From Viola odorata (lineage: Eukaryota > Streptophyta > Magnoliopsida > Malpighiales > Violaceae): DNA of 64,000 bases. The number at the start of each line of letters is the position of its first letter. Within the stretch, counting starts at the first letter, position 1. This document shows positions 1 through 11,424 of the stretch, in pieces. The DNA lies in contig OY829540.1 of the NCBI GenBank assembly GCA_963691705.1, positions 46,164,158 through 46,228,157 of the forward strand, written 5' to 3'. The notes beneath the pieces were generated by a model. It saw only the letters and a list, made by a program, of their open reading frames with translations, did not search any database and was not told the DNA's origin. The position numbers and the translations under genes were made by a program.

Positions 1-1
1 A

Positions 2-967
2 GTAGGGAATATAAGTTCCCGAAATGAAATGCCTATGAACTTTATTCTTTCTTGTGAAATTTTTGATTTATGGGGCATAGATTTTATGGGACCCTTCCCT
101 ACTTCTTTTGGAAATAGATATATTCTCTTGGCTGTAGATTATGTATCTAAATGGATAGAGGCGAAAGCCACCAAAAATGATGATGCTAGAACTGTTATTT
201 CCTTCATTAAATCTAACATCTTGAACAGATTTGGAATTCCTCGTGGGATCATTAGTGATCGAGGAACACACTTCTGCAACAAGATTTTCTCTTCCCTTTT
301 CAGGAAATATGGCATCACACATAGGGTATCCACAGCCTATCATCCTTAATCGAATGACCAAGCTGAAGTTTCGAATAGAGAGGTGAAATCTGTCTTGGCC
401 AAGACAGTAGGCCTAGACAGACGCGATTGGAGCCAGCGGTTAGATGACGCGTTGTGGGCCTGCAGAACGGCCTACAAAGGTTCAATTGGGATGATGCCTT
501 ACAAGTTAGTCTATGGTAAGGCGTGCCACTTGCCAGTGGGGTTGCAACACAAGGCGTATTGGGCCATACGAAAGTGCAATTTGAGTTATGACCAAGCTGG
601 ACAAGAGAGAAAGTTACAACTCCACGAGCTAGAGGAGTTGCGAGACCAAGCCTATGACAATCAGCTGATTGTCAAGATCAGAATGAAAGCTTACCATGAC
701 AAGAAAATTGCTGGGAAACCTCTCCACACAGGGGAGAAGGTCCTCCTTTATAATTCCCGTTTTAAATTATTTCCTGGAAAACTAAAAACAAAATGGGAAG
801 GCCCTTTTCTTATTACTAATATTTACCCACATGGTACAGTAGATATTAGAAATGAGAAAACAGGTGCCGAACTCAAAGTGAATGGACAAAGATTGAAGCC
901 ATTCTTTGAAAGTTTCCAGGAAGGGAAAATTTCTGAAAAGGTGGACATGCCACCAAAAAACAAATGA
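2..967 (+). pseudogene. Element A integrase (pol C-terminal part), one in-frame stop
   Basis: This integrase would insert reverse-transcribed element cDNA into the host genome. It reads in one frame from base 2, so the N-terminal zinc-binding part is outside the window. Catalytic core landmarks are [15 protein letters not shown] and [10 protein letters not shown], which supply the D, D and E residues. The frame is interrupted once, at 347-349, by TAA where relatives have CAA (Gln). It then resumes in the same frame through the C-terminal DNA-binding region ([19 protein letters not shown]) to a stop after PPKNK. The same integrase exists in B (opposite strand) and D. The stop makes this copy non-functional without readthrough, and the sequence is otherwise little decayed, so the lesion looks recent. 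Confidence 0.9.
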
Positions 968-1507
968 AGAAAATTCAGAGTCAAGCCTAGGACTTAAAAT
1001 AAGGGCGCTCCAAGGGAGGCAACCCTTGTTTCTTTTGTTTTTAGGACATATCTATTTTTATTTTATTTTTGTCACATTTGATTTCGCTGGGTTGTTTTTG
1101 ATTTTGTGCAGGAAATTAAGTGTGGGGAAATTGAAGCAGGCTGGCCAAGATCTAGGCCAAGCCTTGGGGCTAGACTCTTTTGAGCAGAGCCGCTCTCTTG
1201 AGAGTTAGTGGGACACGTGTCAGCGCCGTCTTTTAAAGCCTTTATTTGCTTTTTGAACGGACAATTTCAAAAGCAATTAAAAGGAATTAATTGCAGCGTG
1301 GGAAAATAAAACTACCACCTCTGCATATTCCTTCTCCCACTCTGACACGATCTCCCCACGAACCAACAAAAATTCGCCCCCTCACCTGAGCTAAAAAGCA
1401 ACAGTCCCTTCTCCTTCTTCTTTCCCAAATCGCACGAGCTTTCCAGCAAAACCCAAACTCCAAATTCCAAAAACCCACCATTATCTCTTCTTTCTTCTCT
1501 CGCAACC
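968..1507 (+). other. Spacer between integrase and ORF3 of element A
   Basis: Non-coding internal region. It holds a PPT-like word at 1116-1130 and a copy of the recurring CTAGGCCAAG word near 1150. A pyrimidine-rich leader lies just before ORF3. Small open frames here have no recognisable features. Confidence 0.6.
1116..1130 (+). other. PPT-like motif after the integrase (element A)
   Basis: TTAAGTGTGGGGAAA closely matches the real PPT (AAGTGTGGGGAATT) before the 3' LTR at 4777. It lies inside the element, so it may be an internal polypurine tract or a relic of an ancestral duplication. B has a mutated equivalent near 7596-7610 on the minus strand. Confidence 0.5.
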
Positions 1508-1565
1508 ATGACTGCACCCAATCACCCGTCACATACCGACATTCCAGAAGCTAGCGACGACCTCC

Positions 1566-3689
1566 GTGGGGCTCCGCATCGACGGCATCTCAGCCGCGAG
1601 ACGATTGCTGGAAACACTTGAGAACGACGATTCAATGTCCTCAGAGGACGATTTGCCTGAGGAATCGAATGAGAGTGTCAAGGGAGTCGACCGTGCCATG
1701 GTCGTGAGCGATGAGGACTCCGATGAAGTCCCCCTTGCGAAAAGGATGCGTCCCTCTGCTCTCGCGTCAACTGGAGAGAGAGACAGCCGGCGAGAGAGCA
1801 GGCTGTTGAAAAAGATGGCAGCCGCCAGAGCATCAAACCCAGCTCCGACCACCACTGCGGCCCCAAAACCTAAGCCCGCCGTCGCCGCTGCTGTACCCAC
1901 ACCACCACCACCACCTCCGGCGAAGAAGCCGGCCACCATGGCACCGCCAAAGAAATCCGGGCGCATCAAGCAGGTGTCCCACAAGAACACCCCGACTAAG
2001 AAGCCGGTGAGGGTTCCTGATTCATCACCACCGCCTCCAAACCCCAAGAAGGACAAAACCAGTGCCGGCCCATCCTCAGCCAAAAGCAAAGACAAACAGC
2101 AGGTGATTGAGGAAGCTGCTACTGAGGATGACGAAGACGTTTCAGTCTTGGCCAAGCCTCCGGCCAAGACTGCTAAGGTAACCTCTCTTCCTCCCCTGCA
2201 CACACTCAGAGGCTGGTTGAAATTTGACACACCAGACCTCAAGGCCAAATTGTGTGATTTCCATTCCTGTGACATTCCTGCATATGCTAGATTAGAGTTT
2301 GATTTTCTTGATGCTATGGGACTAGGAAATAGAATTAGGGAGTTTGTGTTTGCTATTGGTTGGGTCCCTTTTATGTCCATTGATTGCGATGCCTACACTG
2401 AATTGTGCTTAGAGTTTCACACATCCTTCTGGTTTGACGAGGAAACCTTGTATGTTAGGGGTAGAGACAAACCTGATTTAGCTGCTGAGGATGTGATTAA
2501 CTTTCGGTTGTGTGATAAATGGAGTCACTTGTCTGTTAATGCTTTCAATTCTCTGTTAGGATTTGCATATAGTGATGAGGCCATTTTTTACTATCCCACT
2601 GATTGGGATAATAATGTTGCATTTAGAGAGATCACTGGTGATCCGGATGTAAAGTTTGATAGGAATTCTAAGGCACATGCTATTTTGAACCCTGCGCTTA
2701 GGATGCTCCATAGAGCCTTGTCTATAAACCTTTCGGGGAAGACAAAGGTTTCTGGGAATTTAGCCAAGTCTGAACTATTTTTGCTTTGGTGCATTTTGCA
2801 CCAGAAAAAAGTCAACTTAGGCTTATATTTGGTTCAAGTGTTGCATGACCGTGAGTCTAAAACTAAACTGATTTTTGGGTCCTTGATTACTTGGCTTGCT
2901 ATTCAAACTGCTGGTCTTGATTTGTCTGCTGCTGATTTACATAAATATTGCTCCCCCAAAATTCTGGATTTTAGATCCTTCGACCAAATGGGACACTTCC
3001 ATTTGGACGGAGAGTTTGTTGCTTGTAATACAGGTTTTACACCAGTTTCGAAGCACATTTTCTCGAAGAAAAATGCAGGGAAATACAAGTTGCGTCCAGT
3101 ACAAATTCCAGGGGAGCCAGCAGAGGACAATGTTGCCCAGGATCTAGGCCAAGACGCAGACCAAGACACTACCATTCCTGATGCTGCAGCTGATCTAGGC
3201 CAAGACGCTGGCCAAGAACCTCCTGCCAGTAACACCAATGAGCCCCCACCATGGGCAAGGGAATTTCAAGCTCACCAGCTGCTCATCCTTGAGCAGCAGA
3301 AGATTATCCTGGATCGTCTAGGCCAAGACAAGCCCCAAGACAAAGCGCAAGACCCTTCATCAGCATCCACCAGTGCAGCGGTGCCTCAATGGGCCCAAGT
3401 ACTTAATGACCGCCAGGACGTCCTCCTTGAGCAGATAAAGCTCACCAGGACAAACGTCCTCCATGTTTATCAACATCTCCAGGGCCACAAGACGATCCTC
3501 AAAGCTCTATATGACAACTTGAGCACTAATAGCGAGTCCTCTGATGACGAGGGTGATCCCAAACCCCCAGCACCGACACCACATTCGTCTGTGCCCCCGC
3601 CCGCTCCAAGGAATCCCAAGCCAAAAGACCTTCCAGACCGAAGTCTAGGCCAAGCTTCTGGCCAAGACACCCAACCTCCAGCGGCTTAA
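1566..3689 (+). CDS. ORF3 of element A, putative plant transposon protein of unknown function
   Basis: This 707-codon frame sits between integrase and 3' LTR, where Athila elements carry an env-like ORF3. The function is unknown. Residues 1-190 are acidic/basic, Pro- and Lys-rich (KKPVRVPDSSPPPP, LAKPPAKTAK) and look nuclear rather than secreted. Residues 200-510 form a globular core with ARLEFDFLDAMGLGNRIREF, FRLCDKW, NSLLGF and a Leu-rich helical stretch. Residues 520-707 carry repeated LGQD/GQD units and two similar helices (LLILEQQKI, VLLEQIKL). I see no signal peptide or convincing membrane helix, so an envelope role is not supported. The core resembles what databases call a putative plant transposon protein domain; this is from memory. 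An ATG at 1508 in another frame (MTAPNHPSHTDIPEAS) may be the ancestral start, lost by a frameshift near 1565. D and B carry homologous ORF3s. Confidence 0.75.
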   Translation: MGLRIDGISAARRLLETLENDDSMSSEDDLPEESNESVKGVDRAMVVSDEDSDEVPLAKRMRPSALASTGERDSRRESRLLKKMAAARASNPAPTTTAAPKPKPAVAAAVPTPPPPPPAKKPATMAPPKKSGRIKQVSHKNTPTKKPVRVPDSSPPPPNPKKDKTSAGPSSAKSKDKQQVIEEAATEDDEDVSVLAKPPAKTAKVTSLPPLHTLRGWLKFDTPDLKAKLCDFHSCDIPAYARLEFDFLDAMGLGNRIREFVFAIGWVPFMSIDCDAYTELCLEFHTSFWFDEETLYVRGRDKPDLAAEDVINFRLCDKWSHLSVNAFNSLLGFAYSDEAIFYYPTDWDNNVAFREITGDPDVKFDRNSKAHAILNPALRMLHRALSINLSGKTKVSGNLAKSELFLLWCILHQKKVNLGLYLVQVLHDRESKTKLIFGSLITWLAIQTAGLDLSAADLHKYCSPKILDFRSFDQMGHFHLDGEFVACNTGFTPVSKHIFSKKNAGKYKLRPVQIPGEPAEDNVAQDLGQDADQDTTIPDAAADLGQDAGQEPPASNTNEPPPWAREFQAHQLLILEQQKIILDRLGQDKPQDKAQDPSSASTSAAVPQWAQVLNDRQDVLLEQIKLTRTNVLHVYQHLQGHKTILKALYDNLSTNSESSDDEGDPKPPAPTPHSSVPPPAPRNPKPKDLPDRSLGQASGQDTQPPAA

Positions 3690-4762
3690 GCTACTTTAGC
3701 CCCCAGGTCATTTCTTTCTTCTCTTTTTATTTTCTACCCTTTATTTTCTTTCTCTCCCCACAATGAGGACATTGTGTCTTTTAAGTGTGGGGAGGTTGTT
3801 TTAATTTCTAGATTTAATTTCTGTTTTGTGACTGTTGTGAATACTATCTGATGTGTCATTTTGAGTCAAATTTTTCGTTTTAAGTTTTCTTTTTACATTA
3901 GTTTGTCCAGTTTTGAGTCTACCGTTTGCATGATTTTTATTTTTGTATTTTCCTTGAATGTTTGAGTCTGTTTTGTTGAGTGCTCACCAGGAAATCTAGA
4001 TTTTTTCCTAGGCTGTTTAGTGTACAACCGAAACCACATTTAGACACTTGTTTAGGCGAAATAATGTTATAGTAATAGGGAAGCGAATGAGCGCAACTAG
4101 ATCAATGCATACGGGTCATATACTCTAATGATTCCCAAACATTGCCTATCCACATGGTCGTAAGGACATTTAGCTAAAAATTCAACTCTCATTAGGGTAA
4201 CTAGGTTAGCTGCCAAATGATTTGAGTGTGCTGTTCTATCCGAAGTAAGTGTGAGACAGTAAAAAGGTGTTGGAACGTCATAGGACAGACATAGCAAAGG
4301 TGGAAGTTCCAGCAGAAAAGAACAAGCTCTGTCTATGTGTTGTGTCTGTAAAAATACAAAGGACACTCAGTATGCCTAAATAAAACAAAAGTTATCACAA
4401 GGGCATAGAAAAATTTTGAGAAAAATCTGTCAAAGTGATTCAAATGGCACCCGTCTTTAGGCACTTTTGGATAGATGTCACATGGTGGGACTCAAAGCAG
4501 TGGTAAGCCTAGTTGCCCTATACTTTATCATAATATCTTGTGAGGTGTCTTGATACCATGTGGACGGGGTATGTTTAGGGTATTGACCTGTCCTTGTTAG
4601 TCTAGCATTAGGTCAGCTAGACAAGGGTCTTGGTGATTTCAGTTGTACAGTGAGCAGCCGAAGGAGGAAATCTAGAAATCCTGATGTCGTTTGTTTATGT
4701 CTTTGATGTGTTTCTAATTTTCTTTTCTTTTGAGTCTGTATGCTTGGGGGCAAGCATAGTTT
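3690..4762 (+). other. 3' untranslated region of element A
   Basis: Non-coding between the ORF3 stop and the PPT. The first part carries a small hairpin (CACAATG-AGGA-CATTGTG, about 3760-3777) followed by a second PPT-like word. The rest is AT-rich, with no coding potential and no tandem arrays seen. Confidence 0.6.
3758..3796 (+). promoter_or_regulatory. Hairpin plus PPT-like motif downstream of ORF3 (element A)
   Basis: A 7-bp stem closes an AGGA loop, followed by TTTAAGTGTGGGGAGG. D has the same arrangement after its ORF3 (ATTGAGGACAAT, then CTTAAGTGTGGGGAGGG near 33146-33176). Conservation in non-coding sequence of two diverged elements suggests a function, possibly in plus-strand priming or RNA processing. 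That function is inferred. Confidence 0.45.
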
Positions 4763-4776
4763 AAGTGTGGGGAATT
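4763..4776 (+). other. Polypurine tract of element A
   Basis: AAGTGTGGGGAATT lies immediately 5' of the LTR start TGATTGC. Position and composition fit the plus-strand primer. Confidence 0.75.
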
Positions 4777-6298
4777 TGATTGCATTACATTTCATCATGC
4801 TTTATTGTCCATTTACTAGTTTATTTGGACAGTAAACCTACTGAATTATCCTTGATTTCCCCTTTTCTCTGCAGTTCTGGTCTGTTGGCAGAATATTGGA
4901 GTTTCCGATTTTCATAGCTAGAGCTGATTTTCCAGTCTTGGCCTAGACTTCAGCCAAGACATGTTCCCATCTCAAGCAGCGCACCAGTCAGATCGTCTTG
5001 GCCTAGACTTCTGCCAAGACTCTTTTCGCGACACAAGACTGTTGAGAAGTTGCGTTGGCATCCCTTTTGGGCTTCGCTTCGCGTGGGCCTTGGCTACTGG
5101 CAGGCCGCTTCTATTCGCAAATCCAGAGGGATCTGAAGCCTATCTTATGAAGAATCCTAAGGGATCTCCCTCTTTTGTATTTGCGATCTTATTTCCAATT
5201 TCAAACAATTTTATTGTTACAATCTTTTTAGAGATTTTCTAGGAAGTTTAGTCGAAGTAGGACAGAGGAGTTTTAGGGCTATTTAGCCAAACATTGTTCC
5301 TCCTCTGTCGAGGGGGGATTCCGACCTTCTTCTTCGACATTGTTAAACCTTGCTCCAGATTTTATTTAAATCTCGGATTTATTATTTATGAAAAAATATA
5401 TATTGTCTTTTTAATTATGAGTATGATTAGCTAAACACCTATTCTTGGTAAGGGTTGATGAGCTGAAGTTCTTATGCATTCGTGAGATTAAACTGTGTTT
5501 TATAATCTCTTTACTTGTATTTATTTATTTCTTAAGCTTAATTCATCGCCTACTCACTAGAGACAAGGTTTGATCATCCTTGCACTCTAGTAGGGAAGAG
5601 TTGTAGCCGGTCTAGACGGAAAGGGAGCACCCGTCGGCTAGACAAAGTAGGCAACTAGTCTCGAGCTAGACTAGAAGAAATAAGCAATCTAGGTCAAGAC
5701 CAGATTGACAACCTAGGATCTCCATAGGGAGATACCTTGGCCTAGGTACTGTCTTCCCCTATACCATTGAGGAAGTGAACAACCATTCAAGACAGCAGTC
5801 AAACGGATAAACCCTTTAACCAGCAAGGTGTCCCTTGGCTAGGATTATCAGGAAAGGGAGCACCCGCCAGGTAATTTGAAGAGGAGGGAAGATAGGAGTG
5901 AACAGGAGCACCTCCACTCTATAGCAGTACTATGAGCAAAGAGATGAATATATTTGAATCCATGATCGAAGCATAAGAACAAAGCTCTCACATCGCCCTT
6001 ACCTGGAATTTCCTTTTATCGGGTTTACAACAATCTTGACCCCAGTCTTGACCAAGACTTTGGCCAATACTATTTTAAACTGTTTTCACTTCTTTCCGTT
6101 TTGTCTTCAGTTTCAGATTCCACCCAACCAAAACTCAATGACGAGGAAGTCAACCCAAGAATTACATTTCCTAGAGGTCTCTGTGGACGATCCTCTTACC
6201 ATCATCTACAAACTCTTGTAGATAGTGATAAGTTGTATTTCTACCCCCAATTCCATACCTATTTCACTATTATATTTGACGTGTTCGACGCGCGATCA
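4777..6298 (+). repeat. 3' LTR of element A
   Basis: The LTR begins TGATTGCATT after the PPT and ends CGCGATCA against element B, 1522 bp. It is alignable by eye with B's 5' LTR (21011-22479, opposite strand), for example the shared stretch around CTTGGTAAGGGTTGA. Two GTCTTGGCCTAGAC words, each with a downstream GCCAAGAC arm, occur at 4935-4960 and 4995-5020. An open frame at 6101-6373 overlaps the LTR end and is not a gene. Confidence 0.85.
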
Positions 6299-7270
6299 CC
6301 ACATATCAAGCAATCTAAAATTCACAACATCAGACGCGCCAAGATCAGGATTGGCTCTACCATTGGCATATAATTTGTCCTGATCCAACCAGAAAGAGGC
6401 ATGAAATTCCAAGCACAATTCAGCATAGACAGGCAAATTAAGCTACATAAAACAATCCCACCCTAGATTGGTTATGTACTGCCTAATTCTATTACCCACA
6501 CCCAAGGCATCAAGAAAAGGGAAATCAAGAACAGCAAATTGAGTAATCTCGCATGCATGCTTCTCATTCAGTCTTACCCTAAGTTCAGGAGTATCAGGCC
6601 TCAAACATCCATTAAGCGAGTTAAACGGGGGGATGAATACCTTGGCAGTCTTGGCCGCAGGCTTGGCCAAGACTGCAGCCGCTTCAGCGCCTGAATCATC
6701 TTCCTACTCAGCCTCCTCGACCTTTCTTTTTCCTTTCGTAGCCGCGGATCGAGTCCTCTTGGTTGGGGCTGATTCACTGCCCGTTTCTAACTTCCTCTTC
6801 CCTGCTCTTTTCTCCTTCGCTGAACCTTCTTCACTCTTCGGTTTGGTCTCAGCTCCCTTCCTCCCAGCCTGCTTGCAAGCTGCTTTCTTAGCTCTAGTAG
6901 AGGGTTTCTCTTCGGATTCAGTATCCGAAAGTACCTCTACCTCTGAATCACCAGGTTGGCTAACCCTAGATTGGGTTATCAGCTCTTTTGGGAGATCAAT
7001 CTTCTTCTTGGCCTGGAAGGAGATTTGAGGGGATTCAGTGGTAGAAACTGGGGGAAGAGTGGAAAGTCCTTATTTTTGTGTACCAGAGGGGGTCGCATCG
7101 ATGGACATGGCTGTCCTTGCTATCCTAAGCACCTCATTGAGATTTTGAAGGAGATCCTGTTCTGGATTTGAGAGAGAGGGAGATTGCGAAGGCATGTGAG
7201 ATTCTTGCCTAATTGGGGTAGATTTTGGTGTTGCTGATTTCTTTGAAGATTTCTTTGAAGATTTTCCCAT
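6299..7270 (-). pseudogene. ORF3 of element B, truncated by insertion of A
   Basis: Homologous to ORF3 of A. It starts MGKSSKKSSKKS at 7270, passes through a charged Lys/Ser-rich region, then LAKPAAKTAK and the globular core (FPFLDALGVGNRIRQY matches A's FDFLDAMGLGNRIREF). A stop follows GWDCFM near 6443. The same frame then continues with recognisable homology (ELCLEFHASFW) to 6299, where A's LTR begins. At least one further stop or frameshift lies in the N-terminal charged region. Function is unknown, as for A. It faces A's ORF3 in opposite orientation. Confidence 0.75.
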
Positions 7271-7803
7271 GTTTAAAGACGAAAGATCGTGGATTGAAAG
7301 TAGGAGAGTGTAGTGATTTAGGTGAGGATGGTTTGAGAGATAATCGGGTGAGAGCGAGATTTTAGGGATTTGAGTGATTTTGGTATTAGTGGGAGGTGAG
7401 GAGTCTAACTCTTCAAAAATATCTATTAATTAAAATCTGAAAAATTAATTTCCAAATCAAAATTCGAAATATGACCGTTGCTCCTACTTTTTCTCCTCCT
7501 TCTCACACGCAATCTGTTCTTCTCCCCCTTTTTCTCCGCGTGTCACTCAATTCTTGGCCGAATAAACGCAGCCTAGATAAAAAGGCTTAGCCAAGATCCC
7601 TCACCACACTTAATTCCTCACAAACTCTCCAGGAAATTCCACAAAATATCCTAAAATTCCCTGCCAGAAAAAAATCTGTAAGTGGTTCTGGATTATTTTG
7701 AACAAACAATTTATTTTATTAAAAACATAAAAAGCATGGGTTGCCTCCCATGTAGCACCCTAGTTTTAGTCCTAGGCATGAGTTTTCTTCTGATATTTTT
7801 TTT
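7271..7803 (-). other. Spacer between integrase and ORF3 of element B
   Basis: Equivalent to 968-1507 in A, including a decayed PPT-like word (minus-strand TTAAGTGTGGTGAG, near 7596-7610). No coding potential seen. Confidence 0.55.
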
Positions 7804-8907
7804 CTAAATCTCAGGTGGGACTTCAACCTCCTGACTTTCTTTGTAGGTTGGAAATCCCTCCAGGAACGGTTTGAGTCTTTGTCCATTGACCTTGAACTCA
7901 ATACCTATTTTTTCATTCTTAATATCCACTACACCATGAGGGTAGATGTTAGTGATAATATATGGACCTTCCCATTTAGTCTTAAGCTTACCAGGAAAGA
8001 GTTTGAATCGTGAATTGTATAGAAGGACCTTCCCGCCAATTTGGAGGTTTTTCTCAACAATTCGCTTATCGTGATATGTTTTCATCCTGATCTTGGCTAA
8101 GAGCTGGTTATCATATGCTTGATTTCTCAGTTCTTCCATCTCATGGATTTTGAGCTTTCTTTCCTCGCCCGCTAGGTCGTACCTTAGATTGCACTTCTGG
8201 ATTGCCCAATAAGCCTTATGTTGCATACCTACAGGCAGGTGACACGTCTTCCCATACACCAATTTGTACGGAGTCATTCCAATGGGAGTTTTATAGGCGG
8301 TCCTGTATGCCCACAATGCATCATCCAACCTTTGGCTCCAGTCTCGCCGATCTAGGCCAACTGTCTTAGCTAAGATCGATTTGACCTCTCTATTTGACAC
8401 CTCCGCTTGGCCATTTGACTGAGGGTGATAGGCAGTGGAAACTCTGTGCGTCAGACCATATTTCCTGAAAATCGAAACAATAATCCTATTGCAAAAATGT
8501 GTTCCACGGTCGCTAATGATTCCCCTAGGCACACCAAATCTGTTCAAAATGTTAGTTTAAAAAAAATGAAACAACAGTTTTAGCATCGTTGGTCCTAGTT
8601 GCTTTCACTTCTATCCACTTGGACACGTAATCCACAGCAAGCAATATATATTGTTTCCCATTAGACATAGGAAAAGGTCCCATAAAATCAATACCACATA
8701 AATCAAAAAATTTGCAATTTAGTATAACATTCATGGGCATTTGATTTTTTGCGCTTATGTTTCCTATCTTTTGGCATTCAGGGCATGTCTTACAAAATCT
8801 ATAGCCATCATGAAATAGAGTTGGCCAATAAAATCCTGACTCAAGGACTTTTAAGGCTGTCCTCTTAGCTCCAAAATGTCCACCGCATGCATAAGAATGA
8901 CTAAATC
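7804..8907 (-). pseudogene. Integrase of element B, frameshifted
   Basis: The minus strand carries the integrase core: GIDFMGPFP and [12 protein letters not shown], then, after a frameshift in a run of eight T (minus strand, near 8560), ISDRGTHFC and [10 protein letters not shown], and the C-terminal region [19 protein letters not shown]. The zinc-binding N-terminus ([27 protein letters not shown]) is visible between about 8740 and 8907 in another frame. The gene is colinear with the integrases of A and D. Homopolymer slippage is a likely cause of the main break. Confidence 0.85.
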
Positions 8908-10443
8908 TTAAGACCTAGGAATTTCACTTTCAGGAATACACCTCCTAATCAATTGATCAGCTCCAATTTTCCAAAGATACGAGTCATCCCAAATGAAATA
9001 CTTACTGTCATGCTTAATTTTTACCTTTTCTTGAGCCGTTAAGTCTCCATGATGCTTACCCATAGCTAAGAAATTGACAAGATCAGCGAACCAAGGTCTT
9101 ACCGTTTGGACATCAAATAGGTGTTCATCTGGAAAATTGTCTCCGATCTGTTCTGATTTGTCTTTCACAAAGCACCTGCTCAGGTGGTTTGCCACTAAGT
9201 TTTTCTTTCCCGCCTTGTCCTTAATCTCCAAATTATGTTCCTGCAAAAGTAGAACCCAGCGGATCAGTCTTGGCTTAGATTCTGCTTTTGTCAAGAGGTA
9301 TCTTAAGGCCGCATGGTCAGAAAAGACTATGACTTTTATTCCCAACAAATACGATCTGAATTTGTCCAAAGCGAAGATTATTGGGAACAATTCCTTCTCC
9401 GTTGTGGTATAGTTCTTTTGCGCATCGTCAAGCATCTTAGAGGCGTAGTAGATCACGTGTGGATCTCTACCATTACTCTGCCCTAGAACCGCACCAATGG
9501 CTGAGTTACTAGCATCACACATCAACTCAAATGGAAGGTTCCAGTCTGGTGCTTGCATGATTGGAGTTGTAGTACGTTTCTCCTTAATTTTATCAAACGC
9601 CACTTGGCAAGTTTCGTCAAAATTGAAGTCCATTTCCTTTTGCAACAGTTTGCACATCGGCTCTGCTATCTTCGAGAAATCTTTGATAAACCTGCGATAA
9701 AATCCTGCGCGGCCAAGAAAACTCCTAACCTCACGCACGCAAGAGGGGTAAGGCAAGCTTTTAATAACATCAATCTTAGCCTGGTCAACCTCTATGCCTT
9801 TCTTAGAAACTATATGGCGTAAGACAATACCTTGTTTTACCATGAAATGGCATTTTTCATAGTTAAGAACAAGATTAGTTGTCGAGCATCTTTTCAAAAC
9901 ATTCTTTAGATTGGTTAAGCATTCATCAAAATTATCACCGTAGATGGTGAAGTCATCCATAAACACTTCTATACCTTTTTCCACATATTCTGAAAAGATA
10001 CTAACCATACACCTTTGAAAGGTGGCCGGTGCGTTGCACAATCCGAATGGCATTCTTCTATACGCAAAGGTTCTGAAGGGACATGTGAATGTCGTCTTCT
10101 CTTGGTCTTCTAATGCCACTGGGATTTGATGAAATCCCGAATAACTGTCCAAGAAACAGTAATGGGACTTCCCAGTCAATCTTTCTATCATTTGGTCAAT
10201 GAATGGTAATGGGAAGTGGTCCTTCCTCGTGACTTGGTTAAGTTTGCGGTAGTCTAGGCAGACTCTCCATCCATTCTGAATTCTCGTAGTCCTTTTTACT
10301 CCATCTTCTCCTTTAGTTACGGTAATCCCTATTTTCTTGGGTACAACCTGCACAGGGGAAACCCATGAAATACCAGCATCAAGCAACTTAATAATTTCTT
10401 TCTTGACAACTTCCATCATCGGAGGGTTTAGCCTCCTTTGGGG
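8908..10443 (-). pseudogene. Reverse transcriptase and RNase H of element B
   Basis: A 503-residue open stretch on the minus strand holds RT landmarks WRVCLDYRKLNQ, HFPLPFIDQM, PFGLCNAPATFQRCM and the catalytic FMDDFTIYG (about 9948-9965), then RNase H with MCDASNSAIGAVLGQ, YTTTEKEL and SDHAALRYL. Compared with D, about eight residues are missing near the start (LLDAG runs straight into SWVSPVQ, where D has the segment containing YPISDSP), an in-frame deletion. The 5' boundary is a stop in place of Gln in IRxPQRRLNP at 10444-10446. The 3' end frameshifts into the integrase near 8910. Confidence 0.88.
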
Positions 10444-11424
10444 TTATCGGATAGTTTTCTTATCCTCTTCCACATGTATTTTGTGGGTACAAATGGTTGA
10501 AGATATGCCCTTGATGTCTGTCAAGGTCCACCCAATAGCTTCCTTATGTTCCTTTAACACATCTATTAATCTGGCTTCTTCCTCGCTGGAAAGCTTAGCT
10601 GCGATTATTACTGGCAGAGTTTCGTCTTGGCCTAGGTAGGCATACTTAAGGTGTTCTGGTAACTTCTTAAGGTCAAGCTCAGGTGCCTGCACAATAGATG
10701 GTAATGGTTTAGAATCAGAAACACTCAGTAATGGACAGGTTAGTGCTTCCTTCAATGGTTCGGTCTCATGGAGGTCTGTTAAGATCTCCCTAAGATCTTC
10801 TCGGTCTCCCACTCGGTCTTCCAATTCTTCCAATGTCTTAGCTGAGATACTTCTGCTTAAGACAAAATCAAGTGGGTCAGTAGTATTTAAATCTGCAGTT
10901 TCTTCTTCAATATGATACAAAATATCAATAAAATTAACACTATGCATTTCATTTTGATATTTTAATCCTTCCTTCATGTAAAACTTGATCGTACTCCCAA
11001 AGAATTCCAAAATAATACTACCTTCGTAGACATCTATCTTTACTCTAGCAGACCTAAGGAAAGGTCTACCTAAGAGCACATCCGTGGTACACGAAGGCAA
11101 GTCATTATCCATCTCAACAATATAAAAATCCACGGGATATATGAAATTATTAACTTGAACTAGAACGTTCTCTACCAAACCCTTAGGATGAATTATGGTT
11201 TAGTCGGCCAATTGGATCACCACCTGCGTGTCCTTCATCGGTCCCATTTGTAACGTCTCATATTCTTTTAAGGACATTATGTTGATTCCAGCTCCTAAGT
11301 CGCAAAGGGCCTTTTCTACCATTTCGTTCCCAATCTTACAAGGGATGGTGAAAGTTCCTTGATCTCCACACTTCTCCAGGAGTTTGCTTTGGAGCACTGA
11401 AGAAACATTCTGTGTAAGATTCAC
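10444..11424 (-). pseudogene. Aspartic protease and linker of element B
   Basis: The retropepsin-like region cleaves the polyprotein in active elements. The active-site motif ALCDLGAGINIM lies near 11288-11308. A stop follows VIQLAD at 11200-11202, in the same frame as the next open stretch (ENVLVQVNNFIYPVDFYIV), which holds the rest of the protease fold (LLGRPFLRSARVKIDV). Asp- and Glu-rich linker sequence leads to RT. The 5' border is a one-base frameshift from gag near 11445. Confidence 0.82.

Larger units (their letters stand above)
1..6298 (+). mobile_element. Element A: Athila-like Ty3/gypsy retrotransposon, 3' part
   Basis: The order is integrase, ORF3, a PPT at 4763-4776 and a 3' LTR at 4777-6298. 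The 5' half lies before the window. On the right, the LTR ends in CGCGATCA and is followed directly by CCACA, the broken ORF3 of element B on the other strand, so A inserted into B. Family call: pol without a chromodomain, an ORF after the integrase, and LTR and coding similarity to B, whose PBS matches tRNA-Asp. The expected CCACA target duplication at the left end cannot be checked here. Confidence 0.85.

Noticed and set aside
906..1208. 100-codon frame overlapping the integrase end of A
   Set aside because: Different frame from integrase. Its hydrophobic stretch comes from T-rich spacer and is not conserved in B or D.
1529..2380. 283-codon minus-strand frame opposite ORF3 of A
   Set aside because: Shadow of the GC-rich N-terminal half of ORF3. 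Gly/Ala/Ser runs mirror Pro/Ala codons on the sense strand.
6633..7028. 131-codon plus-strand frame
   Set aside because: Shadow of B's ORF3 on the minus strand.
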